Below, piece by piece: positions 20,066-30,409 of a DNA stretch of 64,000 bases. Positions within the stretch are counted from its first letter, which is position 1; every line of letters begins with the position of its first letter. The DNA is taken from contig CAVXYY010000004.1 in NCBI GenBank assembly GCA_963766195.1, positions 186,001 through 250,000 of the forward strand, given 5' to 3'. The stretch is from JAHEFT01 sp963766195. Its GTDB lineage: Bacteria > Pseudomonadota > Gammaproteobacteria > Xanthomonadales > SZUA-36. Made by a program: the position numbers and the translations under genes. Under the pieces are notes generated by a model. The model had not been told where the DNA came from, ran no database searches, and was given only the letters and a program-made list of their open reading frames with translations.

Positions 20066-21001
20066 TCAGGGGTCTATCTCCACTGAATTATCGGCTTGTC
20101 GGTAAATGAGCTGGGAAGGATCGTCCTGCAACTCCTTCACCAGTTTTTCCAGGTCGCGCAGCGCATCCTGTGCTTCACCCATCAGGTCGGGAATGGAGCC
20201 AAGCCCTTCTTCCAGGAATTGACTCATGTCGTTTTCATGCTTCTGCAGCAAGGCGTCCATCCTGGCCGTCAGGCTGGCCAGGTTTTCGGCGCTTCGACTG
20301 GCGTTTTCAATGGTCGAATTCAACCCGGGTTGCAACTCTCCGAGCAGGTTCTGCATTTGAACGACGGTTGCCTGAATTTCGGTGAGGGTCTGGTTCAGGT
20401 TGCCGGGGATTTTCGCGATGGTTTCACGCTCTTCGGCAAGCGAAAGAGTTATGTCATCGATGTTGTGCAGCAGGCCGGTGATCGATGACTGGTTTTCCTC
20501 ACCCAGAATTTTACCCGCCTGCGTCAGCAGGTTATCCAGCTTACCCATGATCTCCGGCGCACTGGCCATCAGCGCTGAAAAGCCGACAATGCGAACCGGG
20601 ATGACCGGGTATTCATAACCTTCCTGTTTGTCCAGCGGGGCATGGTCGCCGGGGTCGCTGGCCAGGTTGACCACGGCAACACCGGTAATCCCCTGCAGCG
20701 CAAGGCTGGCAAACGTGCCATGGTCCACGGGTGTGGATTCCAGGATCTCGATATCCACCCGGATACGGATGCCGTGATTTGACTCCAGTTCCATTTCAAT
20801 GACCGTGCCGATATTCATGCCCATGTATTTGACCGGACCACCCACGGACAGGCCGCTGATGTCCTTGGAGAACAGCAGCGAGTAACGCTTCATTTCTTCG
20901 TTGCCGGTCCGGCCGGTCAGCCAGATGACGAAAAAAATGAAGGCAGCGATTGCAATGCTGACGAATAGCCCCACCGCAAAATTTCTGTCACCTTTGAACA
21001 T
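20066..21001 (-). CDS. MlaD-family MCE-domain protein
   Basis: Substrate-binding subunit of an ABC lipid transporter, anchored in the inner membrane. Of 311 residues, one membrane helix (about 10-30, GLFVSIAIAAFIFFVIWL) is followed by an MCE domain (about 38-118; GLSVGGPVKYMGMNIGTV, RVDIEILESTPVDHGTFASL) and a long helical/coiled-coil tail to the C-terminus. The tail is longer than in E. coli MlaD and is typical of MCE proteins paired with PqiC-like lipoproteins. Intact; four bases separate it from the ATPase stop. Confidence 0.9.
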   Translation of the reverse strand: MFKGDRNFAVGLFVSIAIAAFIFFVIWLTGRTGNEEMKRYSLLFSKDISGLSVGGPVKYMGMNIGTVIEMELESNHGIRIRVDIEILESTPVDHGTFASLALQGITGVAVVNLASDPGDHAPLDKQEGYEYPVIPVRIVGFSALMASAPEIMGKLDNLLTQAGKILGEENQSSITGLLHNIDDITLSLAEERETIAKIPGNLNQTLTEIQATVVQMQNLLGELQPGLNSTIENASRSAENLASLTARMDALLQKHENDMSQFLEEGLGSIPDLMGEAQDALRDLEKLVKELQDDPSQLIYRQADNSVEIDP

Positions 21002-21004
21002 GAG

Positions 21005-21782
21005 TCAGATTTCCACCTTGGCAATGGCCGCTTTTCGCGCCCTGACAGCGCGGGGGTCACCGAAATATTGCTGGATCCACGGATCCGGATGCTTTACCAG
21101 TTCTTCAAGAGTATCAACGATGATGCCCTTGTTGACCAGCACGGCAACGCGGTCGCAAACGCTGAACAAGGTGTCAACATCGTGGGTGATCATCACGATA
21201 GTCAGGTCGAGGTTGTCGTGGAGATAGCTGATGAGCTTGTCGAATTCCGTTGCCGAGATGGGATCCAGACCGGCCGTTGGCTCATCCAGGAACAGTACCT
21301 TGGGTTCCAGCGCCAGGGCCCGTGCCAGCGATGCGCGTTTGCGCATACCGCCGGATAATTCGTTGGGGTACTTGGCAGCCGCGTTCAGATCCAGGCCGAC
21401 CATAAAGATTTTCAGCACCGCGAGTTCCCTGCGGGTCTCGACGGGCAGATTCGAGTGCAACGCGATCGGCAGTTCAACGTTTTCCTGCACGGTCAGGCCC
21501 GAGAGCAGGGCGCCGCCCTGGAACAGGACCCCCCATTTCTTGTGCGGACCGGGTTCGTGGTGCCTGATGGTTTGGCCGAGTACCTCGATGGTTCCTTCGT
21601 TCGGGCCGTGCAGGCCGAGGATGCTTTGCAACAGTACGGACTTGCCGGTGCCGGAGCCCGCCGACCACACCCAGTATCTCGTCCCGGCGGACGTCAAGTT
21701 CGAGTTGATCGTGCACGACCTGGGAACCGAAGCGGTTGACCAGTCCGCGGATACGGATGACGTGTTCAAATTCAGAGGGCAT
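21005..21782 (-). CDS. ABC transporter ATPase of MlaF type, frameshifted
   Basis: Energises the MCE lipid transporter. ATG 21782 overlaps the permease stop (ATGA). The N-terminal strand set (VIRIRGLVNRFGSQVVHD) is in one frame and a shift near 21660, just at the Walker A loop, leads to GSGTGKSVLLQSILGLHG. Then come the Q-loop (GVLFQGGALLSGLTV), signature YPNELSGGMRKRASLARAL, Walker B KVLFLDEPTAGLDP and H-loop MITHD. GGALFxxLTV-type Q-loops are characteristic of MlaF-like ATPases. About 258 residues. Confidence 0.9.
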
Positions 21783-22901
21783 CAGAATCCGATCCTCGCG
21801 TAGATGACTGTGAATATCGAGTCGGCAACGATGATCAGGAAAATTGACTGCACCACCGCAACGGTAGTCAACCGGCCCAATTCCTCGGCCGAGCCCTTGA
21901 CCTGCATGCCGCGCAGGGTCCCGGTAACGGCGATCAGAAAAGCAAAAACCGGGGCTTTGCTCAGGCCGACGAGCACATCGTTTACCTGGATCGCACCGGC
22001 AAGGCGTTCGGTGAAGGAAAACCAGTTGATGTCGAGAACGGTCGCACCGATGAATGCACCGCCCAGCAGCCCCGCAATATTCGCAAAAACCGTGAGAAAG
22101 GGCATCGCGATCATCAGGCCTACCACCCTGGGGATGATCAGTATCTCGTTGGGGTTGAGTCCCAGGACTCGCAAGGCGTCTACTTCTTCGGTCAATTTCA
22201 TCGTGCCGATCGCAGCGGCAAATGCGGATCCGGATCGGCCGGCTACCATGATCGCCGCCAGCAGCACGCCCAGTTCACGAAATATCGCGTTGGCTACGAG
22301 GTCCACCATGAAGATATTGGCGCCAAACTGTTCCAGTTGCCGGGCGCTCTGGAAAGCCAGGACCACGCCCATCAGGAAACACACGACCATCACGATAGGA
22401 ATGGCCGCGACTCCGGTGGCGTGAACCTGCCGGATGATTTCGCCGATGACCAGCCGTGACGGACGCTTGATGCCGTCCAGGACAGAGCGCGCGATGAAAC
22501 CGACTGAATCCACGGCATCAATCGTGTTAGAACCGATTTTCCGGATTCCGTCACGCACCCAGTGATTGGGTTTCGGGTCGAAAAAACCGGGCACGTATTC
22601 CTTTTGCGCGGCAATATCGATGATGTGCTGAAGGAACTTGAAATGGGTGGCCTGGAACCCCTCGAACCGGGTATTAATCCCGATGTCTTCGAAGTCCATT
22701 GACTTTTCGTACAGCACCCAGGCCCCGGCCAGGTCGAATTCACCGATACCGCCGCATGAAAATTCGCGCTTCGGTCGCGTTTCCCGGATCGATCGCATCC
22801 AGGGCAGCCTGCAGTTCGTTCAGGTTGGCGAATATCCAATTGTTTGCAAGGCTGATCTGCACCAGCCCGTTCTGTTTTTTTACTGTCAGGAAATCCGCCA
22901 T
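21782..22901 (-). CDS. MlaE-family permease with N-terminal STAS-like domain, frameshifted
   Basis: ATG 22901 opens a STAS/MlaB-like domain (about 110 residues: KKQNGLVQISLANNWIFANL, LNELQAALDAIDP). A frameshift near 22750 leads into GEFDLAGAWVLYEKSMDFED. The permease part has about six membrane helices with MlaE hallmarks: GVAAIPIVMVVCFLMGVVLA, LEQFGANIFMVDLVANAIFRE, the MKLTEEVDALRVLGLNP coupling helix and AGLLGGAFIG. Total about 372 residues. In E. coli the STAS protein MlaB is separate and binds the ATPase, so the fusion carries MlaB and MlaE in one chain. First gene of the five-gene operon. Confidence 0.87.
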
Positions 22902-22941
22902 TCGGATAGAGTCTAGCAAAATTGAAAAATAATGCGCCGGC

Positions 22942-23373
22942 TTAATCCAAATCGATTTCGATCACGACATCTGAATCTGCAACGGTAAACCTGACTTCAT
23001 CAAAATCAGGCCGTCCGAACCACGGCCGTACCTGGTTGGAGTAGGCATAATCTTCGCCGCCAAAGTCGAGAAAACCGAGGTCGAGCTGGCCGTTGTCGTT
23101 GGCGTCATGAACGACGACGACGGCATAGTCACCTGCCGGCAAGGAGGCGAACCGTGTTGTGTAACTGCCGTCGTCGCTCACTTTTCCGGACTGCTGGAGG
23201 TAAGGTGTAACCAGGAACGACTCGGCAGAATCGAACAGGCTGACTTCAACGGTACCGGCTATCGGTGAAATGTGGGTCACATTAACCTGCACACCCGGCA
23301 GTTCCGCCATCAGCATGGCGGGATTAAGCATTGCCAGGAAGAGTGCGGCGCGGGTCATGGGGATGAACTTCAT
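22942..23373 (-). CDS. Secreted DUF2141-family protein
   Basis: 143 residues, intact. Signal peptide (ALFLAMLNPAMLMAELPG) precedes one beta-sandwich of the DUF2141 family: INxxxGTVEVSLFDSAESF-like strands and SLPAGDYAVVVVHDANDNGQLD, which looks like a Ca-binding-type acidic loop. The family is periplasmic or exported; its biochemical function is unknown. It lies downstream of the nucleoside kinase on the same strand (46-base gap). Confidence 0.78.
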   Translation of the reverse strand: MKFIPMTRAALFLAMLNPAMLMAELPGVQVNVTHISPIAGTVEVSLFDSAESFLVTPYLQQSGKVSDDGSYTTRFASLPAGDYAVVVVHDANDNGQLDLGFLDFGGEDYAYSNQVRPWFGRPDFDEVRFTVADSDVVIEIDLD

Positions 23374-23419
23374 TTTTTATTCCTCGAGTCATTCAAAATT
23401 TGGGGTTTGGTCTGGGCGG

Positions 23420-24061
23420 CTAGTAACCATTGCGTTTCAGCGCTGAAGGCAAAAGCTTTTCAACCTGCGCCCTGACATCCTGCCGGTCGACAAGGTCGGT
23501 CACAAAATCCAGTTTCCCGGTATCCAGAACCAGCACTTCGCTCAGCGTGTAATCGGCAATCCAGCGCTCATAAAGACGTTCCAGGCGTTTCAGATAAGGC
23601 AGTGGGATGTCCTGCTCCATCTGCCGTCCGCGCAGGCGAATACGCTTTCTGAGTGTTCGCATCGGGCAATGCAAGTAGATCATCAGGTCGGGTGGCTGAA
23701 TCGCACGCAGGATGTTCTGGTAGAACGCCCAGTAGGTTTGCCAGTCCCGTTTGTCGATTTTGCGCATCTGGTGCAGTGCAGTCGCAAAAATTTCGGCGTC
23801 CTCAAAAATGGTCCGGTCCTGGATAACCACGCCCGGCGTGCGGTCAGCTTCCTGGTGAATCCGAAACTTGTTGCTCAAAAAAAACAATTGCGACTGGAAA
23901 GCCCAGCGTTTCATATCCAGGTAAAAATCCGGCAGGTACGGGTTTTCCTCGTTTGGTTCATAAAACGGCGAAACGTCATAGGTACGGGTCAGAAAGTCGA
24001 GAAGCGTCGATTTTCCCGCGCCTATGTTTCCTGCGATGGCTATGAATTTGCGTTCGCTCAT
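23420..24061 (-). CDS. Deoxynucleoside kinase (dNK/dGK-dCK family)
   Basis: 213 residues, intact. P-loop GNIGAGKSTLLDF at the N-terminus, the substrate Glu in PFYEPNEENPYLPDFYLDM, the DRS-type motif as VIQDRTIFEDAEIF, and the lid Arg cluster MRTLRKRIRLRGRQME. It phosphorylates deoxynucleosides for salvage; the specificity (dA/dG vs dC) is not readable. ATG 24061 is preferred, although the frame stays open upstream. Divergent from the TPR gene across 48 bases. Adenosine deaminase elsewhere in the window also serves purine salvage but is not linked. Confidence 0.85.
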   Translation of the reverse strand: MSERKFIAIAGNIGAGKSTLLDFLTRTYDVSPFYEPNEENPYLPDFYLDMKRWAFQSQLFFLSNKFRIHQEADRTPGVVIQDRTIFEDAEIFATALHQMRKIDKRDWQTYWAFYQNILRAIQPPDLMIYLHCPMRTLRKRIRLRGRQMEQDIPLPYLKRLERLYERWIADYTLSEVLVLDTGKLDFVTDLVDRQDVRAQVEKLLPSALKRNGY

Positions 24062-24109
24062 GGATGGATTGACGGCCCGGCGGATGAAAAAAATCATTAT
24101 ACTTTCGTC

Positions 24110-25787
24110 ATGAAAATCCGACGGCATTATTTTTCCTTCGCGGCCTTCCTCACCGGATGGCTTCTTCTGGTTGCTGGCCCCGCGTGCTCCCACGAGGGAG
24201 AAGATCACCCGGAGCAAACGCAACAGTCGTCGGGCAGGGTGCTGGGAAGCATCAGTTTTCCAACCACGACCCGGTCCGTGGAAGCCCAGCAGGCATTTAT
24301 TGACGGAATGCTCCTGTTACACCTGTTTGAGTATCCTTATGCCCGGGATGAGTTCCTGAAAGCGCAGGAATTGGACCCCGATTTCGCGATGGCCTATTGG
24401 GGTGAAGCCATGACCTGGAATCATCCCATTTGGGATCAACAGGATTTGCCGGCAGGCCGGGCCGCCCTGTTGAAGCTGGGGGCGACTCCCGAGGAACGGG
24501 TAACCCGAACGCCGGCGGCGAGGGAGCAAGGCTTCCTGGCGGCGGTCGAGTTGCTCTATGGCGCCGGCACCAAGGCGCAACGCGACCTGGCCTACATGCG
24601 CGCGATGGAGCAGTTGGCCGCGCGCTATCCGGATGACCACGAAGCCCAGCTGTTTTATGCGCTGTCACTGTTTGGTGTATCGGCGGGGGTCCGCGACACC
24701 GCGACCTACATGCTGTGCACGGCGCTGGCCCAGGAGGTCTTCAGCGAAAACCCGAATCACCCGGGTGCTGCACATTACCTGATCCACGGTGTGGACGATC
24801 CGGTTCATGCCGTGCTCGGACTCAAGGCCGCGCGCGCACTGGCTGTGATGGCGCCTGATGCAGGCCATGCGCAGCACATGACTTCCCATATTTTCCTGGC
24901 CGTGGGTATGTGGGATGACGTGGTGCTGGCGAATGAAACCGCGATACGGGTGCAAAACGCCATGCGCCAGGAAAAAGGCATGCCGGTGCGCCACTGGGGG
25001 CATTACAACCAATGGCTGCAATACGGTTATCTTCAACAAGGCCGTTACCGGGAAGCGCTGGAGTTGCTCCAGGCCGCCTATGAAGAAGCCAAAGCTGACG
25101 GGAAGGCTCCGGTCGACCGCATGGACCTGGATCCGGATGATTCGCTGGTCGGTTCGGTCGTTTCGATGTGGGCGCGCTACATCATAGAAACCCGGCAATG
25201 GGACAGCGAGTTGGCAACCTGGTCATTCAACAGCGGTGACGCCTTCGACCCCAACCTGAACATCTTTTTCATTCGCGCGATGCACGCGGCCTACTCCGGG
25301 CTTGCCGCCCAGTCCGATCAGTACATCGACCAGTTCAGAAAACTCCGGCTCGAGCTGGAATACCCTTATTTCACGGCAGGAGGAACAGTCGCCAACCGAC
25401 CTGCTGTACCTCGATCGCCTCGCGGTCATGGAACTGGAACTGCAGGCGGCGAGAGAGTATGCCAGGGGTGAACTGGCACAGGCGGCGCGTCTTGCCGGTG
25501 AAGCGGTGCAGTTGGAAGGCGAGATGCCGTTCTCTTTTGGCCCGCCTTTCGTCGACCTCCCTGCGGCTGAATACCTGGGTGATTTACTGTTGGAGTCCCG
25601 CAAGTACGCGGATGCTGTGACCGCTTACGAGTTGCAGCTGGAACGCACCCGTCAGAAATCCCGTTCGCTTCTTGGCCTGGTCCGGGCGCTGACCGGCCTC
25701 GAAAAAGAAACAGATGCCAGCTATACCCGCGCAAAACTGGACCGGATCTGGTCGGGAGCCGACGAGGCGGTGAAGCAACAACAATAA
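24110..25787 (+). CDS. Exported TPR-like protein with a conserved His-rich motif, frameshifted
   Basis: 559 residues across one frameshift near 25375. N-terminal signal (FAAFLTGWLLLVAGPACS; the Cys could be lipidated) then helical repeats resembling TPRs: EAQQAFIDGMLLLHLFEYP, ARDEFLKAQELDPDFAMAYWG, and C-terminal AAEYLGDLLLESRKYADAV. The centre carries a motif HYLIHGVDDP and GHAQHMTSHIFLAVGMWDD, with many His and Asp, recurring in a bacterial family of unknown function. Clustered His residues could bind a metal. Its function cannot be stated. Confidence 0.72.
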
Positions 25788-25804
25788 CCCGATTACTCAT
25801 CGGG
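25788..25804. terminator. Hairpin between convergent TPR and L,D-transpeptidase genes
   Basis: CCCGAT-TACTC-ATCGGG directly after the TAA of the TPR gene. There is no strong T run on either side, so its role as a terminator is only likely. Confidence 0.4.
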
Positions 25805-25852
25805 CCCTGACTTATTTTGCGCAAGCCCCGGAGCCGACACCGGTAACGCCGA

Positions 25853-27498
25853 TCAAAGCCGCTCCGGTAAGTCGATGACGACAGGTCCGTCAAGCGCCTG
25901 CAGTACTTTGCCGTCCTTATTGTAGATATCTCTATAAAACAGGACGTTACCATCTGCATCTATACTTGCCGTGAGATAGATGATGACCACGGGTATCGGG
26001 TTTATCCAGGTAAATTCTCTGGGTGATCCCGGTATCGACGATGGACTGGAGAACGGGCGCCGAAAGCGTGTCATTGTGCAGCAATAATTCGGCCAGTTTA
26101 AGGGGGTCTTCGATGCGGATGCATCCCGAAGAAAATGCCCGTTCGGGCCTCGCGAACAGCTCCCTGTGCGGCGTGTCATGCAGAAAAACCGAGTGCTTGT
26201 TGGGAAAGATGAATTTCATGGTGCCAAGGGCGTTTTCAGGCCCCGGATCCTGTCTCAGCGTGTAGGGAACTCCACGGGTGTACTGGTTCCAGTCCACCGT
26301 CATTGGGTCGACGAATTTCCCGGCGCTGTCGATCACCCTGATATTTTTCTCGGCCAGGTATCCCGGGTCGCGTTTTATCGCCGGAAGCGTATCGTTGCGC
26401 AGAATGGTCGGCGGTATCGTCCAGGTTGGATTGAACTCGATGTACTGTATGTCGCCGCGAAAAATCGGGGTGCGCCGATAGTCCTTTCCCACCATTGCCC
26501 GCGTGGACCATTCCATTTCGCCGTCTCTGAAGAGGAACGCCTTGAAACTCGCGATATTCACCGCGACCAGGGTTTGCGCGGCCTCCTGGTTGACCCAGCG
26601 CAGCCGCTCCAGCGAAACGCGAAGCTGGTCGATCCGGTCTTCCACCGGCACATTCATGGCGGCGATGGTCTGCTGGCCGACGATGCCGTCGTCGTCGAGT
26701 CCGTGGCGGTACTGAAATACGGAAACGCCTTCTTTCAAAGTCTCATCAAATAAAGTGGAACTGATGTCCGAACCCGCGGGAAGCTCCCCGGTTACCGCAA
26801 GACGCGCCCGGATCGCAGCCACCCTGGGGTCAACATCACCCAGTCTGAGCACGGGCCCTTCCGGAACGCCCGGCCAGCCGCCTGCGGCGGCCAGTTGCCG
26901 GTAGTCGATGCAACCAGTGCTGCAAGCCTTTGTAGTAGGGGCCGGAGGGAGCAACGAGATCGATATAATCCTGTAGAGATGGCGCTTTCAGAATTTCGTG
27001 CAGGGTTTCGCTGGGTGGCTGGTTTCGGAAAGTCTCCCGTTTGTAGTTGATGTCCGGGTCAAGCGTGCTCGCCTTTATCTTTCCCAGGCGCCGGTGGTAA
27101 GCGTAACGCAGCAGGCTTTCCGTCAGCATAAGATCGGCTTCGGCTTCAATCATGGCTGTTGGATCACGCTCCCGGTCAGCCAGAATCCGGTGTAACTGCG
27201 GATGCTGTAATCCTCCGGGACAAGGCCGTGCTCTGGTGCCTCTTCGATGCAGCGAAATCAATTTCCTGATGTTCCGGGAATCGGCCCAGAAAGGCTTGAA
27301 GTCATTGTCCTGGTATACCTGCCGGACGACATCCCCGGCCAGGATGTCCTCGCCGTCTATAGCCAGGTCACTTGCCTCGAGCAGAACTCTGATATCGCTT
27401 TCAATCGCCGCCGGATCGCCAGGCAGGGTGTTTTCCGCCGAAGCAATGGTGCCGTAACAAGCGATGCAGATCAGTAGGACCCTGTAGATGGGTTGCAT
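25853..27498 (-). CDS. Periplasmic L,D-transpeptidase of YcbB/LdtD type, frameshifted
   Basis: Cross-links peptidoglycan by 3-3 bonds with a catalytic Cys. ATG 27498 gives a signal peptide (PIYRVLLICIACYGTIASAE). The order is an N-terminal scaffold domain with PFWAD, a peptidoglycan-binding-like segment (KEGVSVFQYRHGLDDDGIVG), and the YkuD domain with IEFNPTWTIPPTI, SVFLHDTP and AFSSGCIR, where Ser replaces the usual His as in LdtD. Frame changes occur near 27260, 26910 and 26010. After the last, the C-terminus reads PVVIIYLTASIDADGNVLFY, as in YcbB. About 548 residues, normal. Confidence 0.87.
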
Positions 27499-27516
27499 GT
27501 GATGAATTATCACATG
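27496..27516. promoter_or_regulatory. Inverted repeat overlapping the L,D-transpeptidase start
   Basis: Arms CATGTGAT (27496-27503) and ATCACATG (27509-27516) with a 5-base AT-rich centre GAATT. The left arm includes the ATG (minus strand, 27498-27496). It could be an operator or a hairpin that hides the start codon. Confidence 0.4.
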
Positions 27517-27571
27517 ACGAGTAGCTCAAAAAAATGCAATTTTTTACCCCGGCTGTTGTCCATTGGCCTGA

Positions 27572-27603
27572 TTGTGAACGCTATCTGCATGATCCGTTAT
27601 AAT
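27572..27603 (+). promoter_or_regulatory. Probable sigma-70 promoter of the secreted repeat protein
   Basis: A consensus TATAAT at 27598-27603 lies about 90 bases before the gene. Upstream TTGTGA at 27572-27577 gives an over-long 20-base spacing, so the -35 is uncertain. The leader contains the short palindrome GCCGGACATCCGGC. Confidence 0.4.
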
Positions 27604-27693
27604 GTGTCGGCCGGACATCCGGCAAAACAGTGATGGTTTTCCGGGGTTTTTTACCGGACCCAACAGATATCCGATGGAACCAGAGGAAAAAAT

Positions 27694-28954
27694 ATGAATT
27701 TTCGTAAAACGTTAAGGGGTTTACTGCTTTTGTGCCTGCTGTTGCCGGCAGGTGCGTTTGCAGCCAATTCAGTTCTTTCCGGGTCATTCGACGGTTCTGA
27801 ACCAAAAACGGCACCTCTGCCTGGTACTTGCGGCGGGACAGATCCTTTGGGATATCTGCAAGCCGGCTCCTTTCAGGTAGCCGTAAGCGGGCTGTACACG
27901 GTCCAGGACGCCTACAACATCATCGGTGTGGATGTCAGTGCACTGATCTATGCCGGTAGCTTCGATGTTAATGCCCCCCTGTCCAACCTGGTCACTCCGA
28001 ACGGGGTGGATGTAGCCGATGAAGTTAACCTTAACGCCGGGACGAACTACATTCTGGTCGCTCAGCAATGGTGCACGAACCCGGAACGGGTGTGGGTAAA
28101 CCGGCAAGGGGCATGGGCAGTTGCGCTTTCCGGACCGGGAGAGGTCACTTCCGACCTGAAGTAACCGTGCCTGCAATGACCATGGGAAGTTTTACCAGCT
28201 GGCGACCCGACCGCAGATACCATTTGCGGAAATTCGCAATACAAGCAGTCCGGGCCCGTACAGGTTTCAGTCAGCGGCACCTATTACTACACGGATTTGT
28301 CCCTCAATTACGATGTTGATATGTGCCTGCAGATATTCACGGCGCCGTTCAATCCCTCCAACCCGACCGCCAACCGGATTTTCAAGGAAGATGATTATGG
28401 CTCGGTGGAGCTGGAGGCTGGGCAAGATTACTATTTTGTCACCCAGCCGCTGGATGTAGCTACCGAGGGCGAGTTTTTCTACGTCTTTGCGCCGCCTGCG
28501 CCTTTCGACATCACTTACGCCATGTCCGGCAGTTGGTACTATCCCGCCGACCACCGGGCAGGGCTTTCTCATCGATGTCTTCGATACCGCTAACCTGATG
28601 TTTCTTGCCTGGTTCACCTATGACCTGGAACGGCCACCAGCCGGTGTGACGGCAATGATCGGGGAACCGGGCCACCGCTGGATGACTGCGGTCGGACCGT
28701 TCCAGGGGAATACCGCAAACCTCGACATCACGTGGAGTTCGGGGATGGTTTTCGATTCAGAAACTCCCCCGGTCAGTAGTACGTCTGACGGCACGATGAC
28801 GGTTGAGTTTAATGACTGTTACAGTGGCCTGATCAGCTACAACCTGGGCGGCGGCGGCCCGGTAGGCCAGGTGCCTATCGAACGGATCGTGAATGACGCG
28901 GTGCCGTTGTGTGAAACGCTGACGCAGGGTCCTGACAATCCGGGTCCGCTGTAA
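27694..28954 (+). CDS. Secreted multi-domain beta-sandwich protein of unknown function, frameshifted
   Basis: Good RBS (AGAGGAAAAAAT) before ATG 27694; signal peptide (LLLLCLLLPAGAFAAN). Two related domains follow, each beginning near a Cys and built of beta strands: about residues 45-150 (GSFQVAVSGLYTVQDAYN) and about 175-285 (GPVQVSVSGTYYYTDLSL), the second in another frame after shifts near 28140-28230. A third domain, after a shift near 28550, has GQGFLIDVFDTANLMFLAWF, HRWMTAVGPFQGNTANLDI and FNDCYSGLISYNL; this type recurs in exported gammaproteobacterial proteins of unknown function. About 420 residues. Probably extracellular or surface-bound. Confidence 0.65.
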
Positions 28955-28975
28955 CCCGGGCAAAACCATTTTTGG

Positions 28976-29000
28976 CCGGTCCACGGGATTCCGGGACCGG
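28976..29000. terminator. Hairpin with T-rich tail after the secreted protein
   Basis: CCGGTCC (28976-28982) pairs with GGACCGG (28994-29000), followed by a T-rich stretch GTCTCTTTATTCTTTCTTTT. It lies between convergent genes; the T-rich tail favours the plus strand. Confidence 0.6.
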
Positions 29001-29006
29001 GTCTCT

Positions 29007-29370
29007 TTATTCTTTCTTTTTCAGGATCTGGGCCAAATTTGCAAACGGATTGTGCGTGGCGGTGCTTCCTTTGCGTGTTCTCGGCAGTGCCTGCCGCAAA
29101 ATCCTCGTCAAGGTAGCGTGAATGTTCACGATCGTGGCAATAAAGGCAAAGCAATTCCCAATTGCTTCCGTCGAGCGGATTATTGTCGTGGTCGTGGTCC
29201 CGGTGGTGGACCGTCAGTTCACGCAGGTTTTCGCGGTTGAATTCGCGCGTACACCGGCCGCATACCCAGGGATACATTTTCAGTGCTCTTTCGCGGTAAG
29301 AATCCTGCCGTGCAGCCCGCTCCCGGTGTGCCTGCGCTACGACCTGGTCAAGTTTGTCGGGTTTCTTCAT
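29007..29370 (-). CDS. yajD: HNH-type nuclease YajD, frameshifted near the 3' end
   Basis: Small cytosolic HNH protein. The sequence MKKPDKLDQVVAQAHRERA, then YPWVCGRCTREF, LTVHHRDHDHDNNPLDGSNW and LLCLYCHDREHSRYLD carries two CxxC zinc knuckles and the HH...N...H active-site set. A shift near 29070 restores the usual YajD ending (ATHNPFANLAQILKKKE) with a TAA at 29007. The total of about 120 residues fits the family. The biological role of YajD is not established. Confidence 0.85.
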
Positions 29371-29454
29371 GTGTCTGCCGTCTTCCCGGATGAAATGTTT
29401 TTGTCTTTATTCAGGTCTAATTATGCATCTTTGCACCGTGGAGTGAACTAGCCA

Positions 29455-30394
29455 ATGAACCGAATCCGATCCTGGGAGATAACCAGCGAATCCAATTACC
29501 GGAACCGCCGCCAGTTTATTCGCGACGCCGGCCTGGCAATTGGAGGCGGGGTGCTCGCCGCCACGCTGCCTTTGAGCGCGGTTGCACAAGGGCGTGACCT
29601 GGTAACCGTTGCAGGTCCATTCAGTACGGACGAAACACCCAATAGCTGGGAAGACGTCACCACGTACAATAATTTCTACGAATTCGGAACCGGAAAGGAA
29701 GATCCATACCGCAACGCCGGCGATTTTGTGACTGCTCCGTGGACGGTAAAAATTTCCGGCAAATGCGACAAGCCGGGTGACTATGCGTTCGAGGACATCA
29801 TCGGCCCGCATACCCTTCAGGACCGGGTTTATCGCCATCGCTGTGTCGAAGCCTGGTCCATGGTCGTGCCCTGGGTCGGGTTTCCCGCTGGCAGACCTGC
29901 TTGCACGTTTTGAGCCGAATTCGGAAGCGAAGTACGTCCGCTTCAAAACGCTGTATGACCCGAAGCAGATGCCGGGACAGAGGAGGGCAGTCCTGGACTG
30001 GCCTTACCAGGAGGGGCTTACCATTGCCGAGGCGATGCACCCGCTGACGCTGATGGTCGTGGGGGTCTATGGCAAGGAACTTCCCAACCAGAACGGAGCG
30101 CCATTGCGACTGGTGGTGCCGTGGAAGTACGGCTTCAAGGGCATCAAGTCCATCGTTGAAATCGAATTCACCAATCGTCAGCCGCAAACTTCCTGGGAAC
30201 AGGCTGCGCCGCGGGAATACGGTTTTTACGCCAACGTCAATCCTGATGTCGATCATCCACGCTGGAGCCAGGCGCGTGAACGCAGGATCGGCGCCGGCCT
30301 GTTTGCCGAAAAGCAGCAGACCCTGATGTTCAACGGGTACGCCGACGAAGTGGCGCAACTCTATGCCGGCCTGGATCTGCGCAAGAATTATTAA
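29455..30394 (+). CDS. msrP: MsrP, molybdopterin-dependent protein-methionine-sulfoxide reductase, catalytic subunit, frameshifted
   Basis: Periplasmic repair of oxidised methionines. Twin-arginine signal (RNRRQFIRDAG...GGVLAATLPLSAVA). The Mo-ligand Cys is in VYRHRCVEAWSMVVPW. One frameshift at about 29885, where a CCC run needs one C fewer to read VGFPLADLLARFEP. Further motifs: DWPYQEGLTIAEAMHPLTL, GAPLRLVVPWKYGFKGIKSI. About 312 residues. Followed after 15 bases by msrQ. Confidence 0.93.
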
Positions 30395-30409
30395 GGCCTG
30401 CTCACACAA

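Noticed and set aside
23669..24109. N-terminal extension of the TPR protein upstream of ATG 24110
   Set aside because: It is antisense to the deoxynucleoside kinase, and the signal peptide begins at 24110.
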